From DASPOF01 sp035626155 (GTDB lineage Bacteria > Desulfobacterota > Binatia > Binatales > Binataceae): 28,493 bases of DNA. A program made the translations under genes and the position numbers. This document shows positions 22,727-28,493 of this stretch, piece by piece (position 1 is the first letter of the stretch; every line of letters starts with the position of its first letter). Location: the NCBI GenBank assembly GCA_035626155.1, contig DASPOF010000022.1, positions 1 through 28,493 on the forward strand, written 5' to 3'. The notes under the pieces are model-generated. The model did no database searches and was not told where the DNA came from. It saw only the letters and a list, made by a program, of their open reading frames with translations.

Positions 22727-24019
22727 ATGGCGGCTCCCGCTCCATCGCGATTGCGTGCCGCGCGTCCCTATCGATGGCCGCGCCGGTACACCGTAGTCGG
22801 CCTGTTCGCGCTGGCGACGATGCTTTGCTACGTCGACCGCGTCAGCATCTCGGTTGCGATTATCCCGCTCGCCCGGCAGCAGGGTTACGATGCCGCCGCG
22901 CAGGGACTCGTGCTCTCAGCGTTCTTCTGGGGCTACCTGTGGCTGCAGCTTGCGGGCGGATGGCTCGCGGATCGCTTCGGCGGGAGACGGGTGCTCGCGG
23001 CGGGTGTGGGCGTGTGGTCGCTTGCGACATTCGTAACGCCGCTGGCTGCGCGGGCTTCATTCGCATCGCTGCTTGCGGCGCGGGTGCTGCTGGGGCTGGG
23101 CGAGAGCGTCAATTTCCCGTCGATTCACAGCATCACCGCGCGATGGCTGCTCGCTTCGGAACGCGCGCGCGCGATCTCGCTCAACTTCAGCGGCATGTAC
23201 CTGGGGACGGTGCTCGCGCTCATCGTGAGCCCGCCCATAATCGTCGCGTTCGGATGGCCCGCGTTGTTTTACATCTCGGGTGCGATCGGCGCCTTGTGGG
23301 TTGCGGCGTGGATGCTGAAGGTGGCCGATCGGCCCGAGGATTTTTCGGGAATAAGTGCGGATGAACTGGCGGAGATCACCGCGGCCCGGGCCGCCCAGCC
23401 GCGCGCCACGGTCGTCCCGTGGGCGCGAATCGCGCGCGAGAAGGCGGTATGGGCGATCGTGCTCGCCCACTTCTGCAGCAACTTCGGCTTTAACATCCTC
23501 GTGCTCTGGCTTCCGACCTATTTGAATCACGCATTCGGGGTGCCGCTCAGCCGGGTCGGCGCCTATTCGCTGTTTCCGTGGATCGCGACGTTCGTGGCGA
23601 TCAACAGCGCGGGATGGATCGCTGACTGGATGCTCGCGCGCGGCGTAGCGGTGGGAACGACGCGCAAGCTGATGCAATCGGTTGCGTTCGCCGTCGGCGC
23701 GGCGCCGCTTCTTGCGCTTCCCGCGGCGAGCGCGCCGGCCATCGCGGTTGCATTAGTGGCGATCTCGGCCGCGGCAAGCGGAATCGGCGGCGCCGCATAC
23801 GGCGTGAATCATCTCGACGTCGGGCCGACGTACGCGGGAATACTGATGGGGCTCTCCAACACGGTGGCGGCTCTTCCGGGGATCATCGGGGTTGCCGCGG
23901 CGGGCTTTATCCTGCGCGCGACCGGTTCCTTCAGCGCCGTCTTTTTCCTGATTGCGGCGGTTTATGTGACCGGGCTCAGCGGCTACGTGATGTGGGCGAG
24001 CGGCGAGCAGCGGCTTTGA
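22727..24019 (+). CDS. MFS transporter, anion:cation symporter-like
   Basis: A 430-aa major facilitator with 12 predicted membrane segments. The first helix has YVDRVSISVAIIP, and the first cytoplasmic loop carries the MFS signature GWLADRFGGRRVL; LLGLGESVNFPSIHS in helix 4 is characteristic of the ACS (anion:cation symporter, SLC17-like) group, whose members take up organic anions such as hexuronates, tartrate, phthalate or 4-hydroxyphenylacetate. A carboxylate substrate is therefore plausible; the exact one is unknown. ATG 22727 was chosen as the start that leaves a short basic N-terminus. It is convergent with the phosphatase gene. Confidence 0.92.
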   Translation: MAAPAPSRLRAARPYRWPRRYTVVGLFALATMLCYVDRVSISVAIIPLARQQGYDAAAQGLVLSAFFWGYLWLQLAGGWLADRFGGRRVLAAGVGVWSLATFVTPLAARASFASLLAARVLLGLGESVNFPSIHSITARWLLASERARAISLNFSGMYLGTVLALIVSPPIIVAFGWPALFYISGAIGALWVAAWMLKVADRPEDFSGISADELAEITAARAAQPRATVVPWARIAREKAVWAIVLAHFCSNFGFNILVLWLPTYLNHAFGVPLSRVGAYSLFPWIATFVAINSAGWIADWMLARGVAVGTTRKLMQSVAFAVGAAPLLALPAASAPAIAVALVAISAAASGIGGAAYGVNHLDVGPTYAGILMGLSNTVAALPGIIGVAAAGFILRATGSFSAVFFLIAAVYVTGLSGYVMWASGEQRL

Positions 24020-24037
24020 TCGGCGGGCCTCAAAGTT

Positions 24038-24053
24038 GCCGCGCATCCGCGGC
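24038..24053. terminator. Weak terminator-like hairpin between convergent genes
   Basis: A perfect stem-loop GCCGCG-catc-CGCGGC lies in the 66-bp gap between the MFS stop and the phosphatase stop. It lacks a proper T tract on either strand, with only AACTTTG on the minus side, so its function is uncertain. Confidence 0.3.
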
Positions 24054-24085
24054 TCTGGCGCTTCGGGCCGAGATTCGGCGTGAAA

Positions 24086-24958
24086 CTACCGGGCGGCCGT
24101 TTCCCGGATAATCTTCAACAGGCCGGCGTGGAGCAATCCGTTGTCGGCGATCAGGCCTTTGAGCCTGACATCGCGCCGATTGAAGCGGATGTCGCGCCCG
24201 CTAATGTCGGTGATTGTGCCGCCCGCCTCGGCAATCAGCGCGGCGCCCGACGCGATGTCCCATTCGCTCTTGGGCGATCGCGTAAACGTCGCATCGCCCT
24301 TGCCCGCCGCGACCATCGCGAGCTTGTAGGCGACGCTGCCGGTCGGGCTTACCTTGAGCGCGCCATGGAACACCTGCCATTCGCCGCGCGCCGTTTCGCT
24401 GCGGCTGGCAAGCACCGTGGCGCGCCTGACCGTGCGCGTGCGCGTCACGTGAACGCGGCGCGTGTTGAGGTGGCATCCCATCCCGCGCGCCGCCCAATAC
24501 ATCTCGCGCTTGATGGGATTGTAGGTCACGCCCAGGATCGGCCGGCCGCCATCGACCAGCGCGATCGCCACGCAGAACTCGGGAACCCCCTTGATGAACT
24601 CCTTGGTGCCATCGAGCGGATCGACGATCCATACGCGCCTGCGGTCGAGCCGCGCGGCGTTGTCCGCGGTCTCCTCGGAAAGCCATCCGTAGTCGGGGAA
24701 GGGACGGCTCAAGATTTCCCTGATCGCGCGGTCCGCCGCGAGGTCGGCCTCGGTGACCGGGTTGTCGTGGCCCTTGGAGCCGATCGTGTAGCCGCCGCGG
24801 TGCCAATAGCGCCGCAGGATGTTGCCCGCCTCGCGCGCCGCTTTCATGGCGAGCGCGAGTTCGGCTTTCAGATGCGCGGGCATCGCCGCCGAAGCGCGCG
24901 GAGCGGTGCCGCGGCGCACGACTGGCCTCTTCTTCTGCGTCTGCGAGCGCGCCGTCAT
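24086..24958 (-). CDS. Inositol-monophosphatase-family phosphatase (CysQ-like)
   Basis: A 290-aa Mg2+-dependent phosphatase of the IMPase/FBPase/CysQ superfamily. Motifs are complete: NPVTEAD (66-72), WLSEET with Glu95 and Glu96, IVDPLDGTKEFIKG with Asp113 and Asp116, and SEWDIASGAALIAEAGG with Asp234. DPLDGTKEF is typical of CysQ-type enzymes that hydrolyse 3'-phosphoadenosine 5'-phosphate, but inositol- or histidinol-phosphate are also possible substrates. The start ATG 24958 lies one base after the stop of the upstream DHS-like gene, indicating translational coupling. ATG 24883 is an alternative that removes a basic extension. Confidence 0.9.
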   Translation of the reverse strand: MTARSQTQKKRPVVRRGTAPRASAAMPAHLKAELALAMKAAREAGNILRRYWHRGGYTIGSKGHDNPVTEADLAADRAIREILSRPFPDYGWLSEETADNAARLDRRRVWIVDPLDGTKEFIKGVPEFCVAIALVDGGRPILGVTYNPIKREMYWAARGMGCHLNTRRVHVTRTRTVRRATVLASRSETARGEWQVFHGALKVSPTGSVAYKLAMVAAGKGDATFTRSPKSEWDIASGAALIAEAGGTITDISGRDIRFNRRDVRLKGLIADNGLLHAGLLKIIRETAAR

Positions 24959-24959
24959 C

Positions 24960-26084
24960 TTACGACTCGCCGCGCTTGAGCCGGCGCCGTCGCACCTTCG
25001 CATAGGTGGACGTAAGCGTCGCGAGCATCTCGGCGCGACGCTCGTACAATCGCCGCGGCTTGCGCGGCCTGCGTTTGGCGAGCGCGTATGCGGTGATGAT
25101 CGGCAGCGCGACAGTTGAATCGAGGTAACACACGACCGAGTCCGGCAGCCGGCTCGGATCGATCTTTCCCCAGCTTACCGCTTCCGACGGCGTCGCGCCG
25201 GACAGCCCGCCCGTGTCGGCGCGAGCGTCGGTTACCTGCAGGAAGTAATCGTGGCCCTTTTCTCCAACGCCCATCACTTCCTGGATCTGCGGCTCGGTTT
25301 GCAGCACGAAATTCTTGGGCGAGCCGCCGCCCAGGATGAACACCGCGCTCTTGCCTCCCGATTGCTTCGCCGAATAAACGATCGCCGCGGTCTCGTTCAC
25401 GTCCGCGAGCGGATCGAGCCGAAGGCCGTAGCCCTCGATTTCGAGCAGCGCAAGGTTCATCCCGATGGACGAATCGCCCGGCGATGACGTGTAGATCGGA
25501 ACCGCGAATTCGTGCGCCGCGGCCAGCAGCGAGCGCCGCTTGAGCTTGAGCACGCGCTCGCGCTCGGCGACATAGCGGCCCGCGCGAAAGTGATATTCGG
25601 CGGTGCTCATCGGATGCTGGAATTCCTCCAGCCGCGATATCTCCCGGAAGAACGCATCGGTGGACAGCAGCACCCGATAGTCGAAGAAGATGTCGTAAAT
25701 CCTGACGACTCCCGCCCGCCTGAGCGCGACATCGTCCGCCTCTGCGGAGCCCTGGTACATCTTGAGGCCGATGCCGAAATGCGTGTCGTGATAAACGTTG
25801 GCGCCGGTCGAGACGATCCAATCGACGAAACCGTTCTCGATAAGCGGGATGATGCACGACATGCCGAGCCCCGCCGGAGTGAGCGCTCCGGTGACGCTCA
25901 TCCCGACGCAGGTATCCGGCGCGAGCATCTTTTCGGCGAACAGCCGGCACGCCTCGTGGAGCCGCCGGCCGTTGTATGCCAGAAACGCGGTATCGGCGAG
26001 TTCGGCGACAGTCATGTCGCCGCGTACTGGCTGCGGATTGATTTCGGCGCCGGTAAGCCGCGCCGGCCTGGTCTTTTGCGCCAT
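24960..26084 (-). CDS. Deoxyhypusine-synthase-like enzyme
   Basis: A 374-aa NAD-dependent enzyme of the deoxyhypusine synthase superfamily. In eukaryotes and archaea these transfer aminobutyl from spermidine to a lysine of eIF5A. Bacteria lack eIF5A, and their homologs are thought to make homospermidine or related polyamines. The active-site lysine is Lys257 in FILGGGSPKNF, and SGATPSEAVSWGKI (295-308) matches the conserved catalytic/NAD segment. Other blocks are VGMSVTGALTPAGLG (60-74) and STGANVYHDTHF (92-103). ATG 26084 was chosen because GGTGGAGATT precedes it. It forms a two-gene operon with the phosphatase gene. Confidence 0.9.
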   Translation of the reverse strand: MAQKTRPARLTGAEINPQPVRGDMTVAELADTAFLAYNGRRLHEACRLFAEKMLAPDTCVGMSVTGALTPAGLGMSCIIPLIENGFVDWIVSTGANVYHDTHFGIGLKMYQGSAEADDVALRRAGVVRIYDIFFDYRVLLSTDAFFREISRLEEFQHPMSTAEYHFRAGRYVAERERVLKLKRRSLLAAAHEFAVPIYTSSPGDSSIGMNLALLEIEGYGLRLDPLADVNETAAIVYSAKQSGGKSAVFILGGGSPKNFVLQTEPQIQEVMGVGEKGHDYFLQVTDARADTGGLSGATPSEAVSWGKIDPSRLPDSVVCYLDSTVALPIITAYALAKRRPRKPRRLYERRAEMLATLTSTYAKVRRRRLKRGES

Positions 26085-26447
26085 CGCAATCTCCACCTGA
26101 ATTGCCTGATTTGCGGGAGCGCGCCCGGGTGGTGGCCCGTTTTCCTGCGCGCATCGCCCGCGGTTCAAACCGCCGAAATCCTAGCAGGATGTTGAGAAAA
26201 GCAAGAGCCTCGCAGTTCGACCGCCGTGCCGTCTCAACATCCTGCGTAAGAGATGGCTTCTTTCCTCTATCTTCTCCCCCGGTCGTTTCCGGGGGAGATA
26301 AGAGAGGGGGAGCAGGCTGTGGTTTATCACCAGCCTGCTGGCCGCGCCCGCCGCGCGATTCCATCATTTCAAGTTTGCCGTAACTCAGCCGCCAACCTAC
26401 AATCGCAAACCATCGAAGGACGCGCGAAGGCGCCCGGGGGAAATGAA
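26085..26447. other. Gene-free region containing repeat copy B
   Basis: About 360 bases separate the divergent DHS-like and cytidylate-kinase-like genes. The repeat at 26185-26342 fills the middle. No promoter hexamers stand out in the flanks, although promoters for both genes would be expected here. Confidence 0.4.
26185..26342. repeat. 158-bp structured repeat, copy B
   Basis: This is the same unit as 2128-2285, in the same orientation and with the same length. Its 14-bp inverted repeat is at 26184-26197 and 26232-26245. The CTCCCCCGG...CCGGGGGAG hairpin is at about 26274-26297 and the GCAGGCTG...CAGCCTGC hairpin at about 26312-26338. From the right arm to the end I count about eight mismatches in 97 bases; the 34-nt centre of the first inverted repeat differs at about 14 positions. 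It lies between divergent genes. Confidence 0.85.
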
Positions 26448-27269
26448 ATGGCGGTCGTCGCGATCAGTCTGCAACTGGGGAGCCGGGGCCTGGAGTTCGG
26501 CAGGATGGCCGCCGATGCGCTCGGCTATGGATTCGTCACCGGCGATGAAATGATCGCGGAGGCCGCGCGCCGCTTCAACGTGAGCGCCGACGATCTGCTG
26601 ATCTCCGACCTGCGCACGCCGCGCTTCTGGGAACGCGGCCGCAGCGAGCGGCATCGCTACCTTGCCTATCTTCGCGCGGTTCTGCTCGAAAAGCTCGCGG
26701 CAGATCGAATCGTCGCCGCAGGCCGGACGATCGCGCACCAGCCTCCACGCTGCGGCTCGGTGCTTCGCGTCCACGTCGTGAGCCCGTTTGCGCTCCGCGT
26801 CAAGCAGATTGCGGCGGGCGAGAAGCTCGAGATCGGCGCCGCTGAGAAGCGCGTGCGCGACTACGACCGCGAAGCGCGGGAGCGCAGCCAAAGTCTCCAG
26901 TCGGTGGACATCGAGGACTCGGCGCTTTACGACCTGACTGTGAACTCGGCGAGCCATTCCTTCGAGCTTCATCTCGCGGCGCTGACCGCGCTCGTCCGGC
27001 GGATCGATGAGACCGCCGGGGCGGCGGAGCGCCAGCCGCTCCGCGATGCGGCGGTCGCGGCGCAAGTGCGCGCGGCCCTGCTGGCGCATCCGAAGATTCG
27101 CGATGCGCAAATAACGGTCAACTGCAAAGAGGGCGTGCTGGTGCTAAACGGCGCGGGGCTGGTGCCGCCGTGGGATGCGCTGGTTCGGGAAATCGCGGGA
27201 CGGATCGAAGGTGTGGCGCGGATCGAAATCACTGCGGATGAAACGCCGATGCTCGATCGCGCGGGGTGA
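26448..27269 (+). CDS. Cytidylate-kinase-like protein fused to a BON domain
   Basis: A 273-aa fusion. Residues 1-190 match the cytidylate-kinase-like (Cytidylate_kin2) layout: a beta-strand plus glycine loop, GFVTGDEMIAEAARRFNVS, HVVSPFALRVKQI, and a YDLTVNS strand typical of nucleotide kinases. The nucleotide-binding loop reads ISLQLGSRGLEFGRM, without the GKT/GKS lysine or the double glycine of Cytidylate_kin2, so kinase activity is doubtful. Residues 199-263 form a BON domain (VAAQVRAALLAHPKIRDAQITVNCKEGVLVLNG...), usually membrane-lipid or periplasmic, yet no signal peptide is visible. ATG 26448 was chosen as the start of the first strand; codons before it run through repeat copy B. Role unknown. 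Confidence 0.78.
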   Translation: MAVVAISLQLGSRGLEFGRMAADALGYGFVTGDEMIAEAARRFNVSADDLLISDLRTPRFWERGRSERHRYLAYLRAVLLEKLAADRIVAAGRTIAHQPPRCGSVLRVHVVSPFALRVKQIAAGEKLEIGAAEKRVRDYDREARERSQSLQSVDIEDSALYDLTVNSASHSFELHLAALTALVRRIDETAGAAERQPLRDAAVAAQVRAALLAHPKIRDAQITVNCKEGVLVLNGAGLVPPWDALVREIAGRIEGVARIEITADETPMLDRAG

Positions 27270-27398
27270 TACCGCCGCATCCACAACCGCCGCACTCGAA
27301 TCGGCCTGCCGCCTGCGCGGCGAGCCTGGCATCCCCCGGACGGTTGCTCTTACGCGCGCGGGCCGGGCGTGTTATGGTCGCGCTCCAAAATCATCCCG

Positions 27399-27860
27399 AT
27401 GCGCGCCCTGATCATCCTTCTTGCGACCGGCTTTTACAGTGGATACTCGCCGGTCGCGCCGGGCACCGCCGGCTCGGTCGTAGGCCTGGTGGTGTCGTGG
27501 GCGCTGTTCGGCCCGCTCTGGCAGCGGTCCCCGCTTCTGGCGCTTGCGGTTTTCGCGGTTGCGTTCGTACCATCGTGCTGGATCGCGGGACGCGCGGAGG
27601 AAATCTTCGACCAGCGCGACTGCCCGCGGATCGTGATCGACGAGGTGCTGGGGATGGCCGCCACCATGTTTGCCAATCCGCTCACCCCGCTTTATTTCGC
27701 GATCGGGTTCGTTGCATTCAGGCTGTTCGACGTGATCAAGCCGTTTCCCGCCGGTCTGATCGACCGGCGTCTCGGCGGGGGCGCGGGCGTGATGCTGGAC
27801 GATCTGGCCTCGGCGGTATATGCGAATATCGTCCTACAGGTGCTGTCGCGAGTGCTATGA
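27399..27860 (+). CDS. pgpA: Phosphatidylglycerophosphatase A
   Basis: Dephosphorylates phosphatidylglycerophosphate to phosphatidylglycerol in the inner membrane. The protein is 153 aa. The family motifs are present: GFYSGYSPVAPGTAGSVVG near the N-terminus, IVIDEVLGMAATM with the acidic metal-binding pair, and FVAFRLFDVIKPFPAGLID. Several hydrophobic segments fit an integral membrane enzyme. ATG 27399 was chosen; an in-frame GTG at 27369 would add ten residues, and no clear ribosome binding site decides. It is followed by cinA on the same strand with a 63-bp gap. This order is often conserved in delta-proteobacteria, sometimes ahead of recA. Confidence 0.93.
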   Translation: MRALIILLATGFYSGYSPVAPGTAGSVVGLVVSWALFGPLWQRSPLLALAVFAVAFVPSCWIAGRAEEIFDQRDCPRIVIDEVLGMAATMFANPLTPLYFAIGFVAFRLFDVIKPFPAGLIDRRLGGGAGVMLDDLASAVYANIVLQVLSRVL

Positions 27861-27923
27861 AGGTCCGCTGAAGCGCCGGGCGCGGCGGGCCGGGCGCATC
27901 GCGGTTGCGCCGAGGAGTGGCCG

Positions 27924-28493
27924 ATGATTGAGAGAGCAGTCATTCTTTCGACCGGCGATGAGCTCACCACGGGCCGCGTCGTCGATACCAACGCCAACTA
28001 CATTTCCGACAAGTTCTCGGAAATCGGATTGGACCTGGTCGCGGTAATCACGGTGGGCGACGTGCCCGAGCGCCTCGAATGGGCGTGGCGGACCGCGACC
28101 GCGATGGGGGACATCGTCATTTCGACCGGCGGGATCGGCCCGACCGCCGACGATCTCACCACCGAGACAGTCGCGCGCGTCGCGGGCGTCGGGCTTTGGC
28201 GCGATGAGGCCACCGTCGAGCAGATGTTGCGGATTTTCTCGACCGCCGGCCGCGCGATGCCGCAGAACAACCTCAAGCAGGCGATGTTCCCGGAGGGCGC
28301 CGAGGTCATCGCGAACCCGCTCGGCACGGCGCCGGGTTTTCGGATGCCGATAACGCACGATGGCCACACGGCGCAGCTCATCGTTCTCCCCGGCGTGCCC
28401 CGCGAGATGAAAGCGATGATGGAGACTACGGTGATGCCGTGGATTCGGAGCAATCGCGGCACGGACAAGGTGTACGCGGTGCGGAACTTCCAG
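27924..28493 (+). CDS. cinA: CinA-like protein, N-terminal part (cut by window end)
   Basis: The 190 codons visible encode the N-terminal MoCF (molybdopterin-binding-like) domain of CinA, with STGDELTTGRVVDTNANYIS at the start, STGGIGPTADDLTTE in the middle, and LPGVPREMKAMME near the end. CinA proteins are nicotinamide-nucleotide amidases and/or ADP-ribose pyrophosphatases and are linked to competence in some bacteria. GAGGAG precedes ATG 27924. The gene is open at the right edge and would continue well past the window; a C-terminal amidase domain cannot be checked. Confidence 0.93.
   Translation, partial: MIERAVILSTGDELTTGRVVDTNANYISDKFSEIGLDLVAVITVGDVPERLEWAWRTATAMGDIVISTGGIGPTADDLTTETVARVAGVGLWRDEATVEQMLRIFSTAGRAMPQNNLKQAMFPEGAEVIANPLGTAPGFRMPITHDGHTAQLIVLPGVPREMKAMMETTVMPWIRSNRGTDKVYAVRNFQ

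Overview
The window is 28.5 kb of high-GC bacterial chromosome carrying about 27 protein genes, densely packed in short runs on both strands. No rRNA, tRNA, CRISPR array, transposase or phage gene was recognised. The gene set points to a Gram-negative, delta-proteobacterium-like soil or sediment lineage: an outer-membrane porin, citrate synthase, type I glutamine synthetase with the adenylylation tyrosine, the pgpA-cinA pair, and many CoA-linked catabolic genes. Candidatus Binatota or a related Desulfobacterota-like group is a reasonable guess. That placement is inference from gene content, not from a marker tree.

Left part (1-4800): a higBA toxin-antitoxin pair on the minus strand with an operator-like palindrome in its promoter. 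A plus-strand run follows: a CaiB/BaiF class III CoA-transferase, a 158-bp structured repeat (copy A), a small HExxH metalloprotein, a conserved protein of unknown function, and an orphan FtsX/MacB-type permease.

Catabolic operon (4845-8858, minus strand): six genes with gaps of 4-23 bp. In transcription order they are an alpha/beta hydrolase, a thiolase-fold protein without the catalytic cysteines, a DUF35 zinc-ribbon/OB protein, a PHP-domain phosphoesterase-like protein, and two small MaoC-like hot-dog proteins. The mix resembles the hydratase plus retro-aldolase machinery of steroid side-chain degradation (ChsH1/ChsH2/Ltp2), with the ChsH2-like parts on separate genes. It is the best candidate here for an undescribed pathway.

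Middle part (9086-16614): an excisionase-like HTH protein, a membrane-anchored BON-PDZ protein, citrate synthase (gltA), a DedA protein, a DUF2007 protein, a radical SAM/SPASM protein, and a GH13 alpha-glucosidase with its own promoter-like region. Intrinsic-terminator-like hairpins follow the PDZ gene, gltA, glnA/GH13 and the porin.

Right part (16722-28493): glutamine synthetase (glnA), a DUF1646-type cation transporter, a porin, a small FxLYD-like membrane-anchored protein, an XRE regulator and an MFS transporter. Next comes a coupled pair of a deoxyhypusine-synthase-like enzyme and an inositol-monophosphatase-family phosphatase. Copy B of the structured repeat follows, then a cytidylate-kinase-like/BON fusion with a degenerate P-loop, pgpA, and the start of cinA, which runs off the window.
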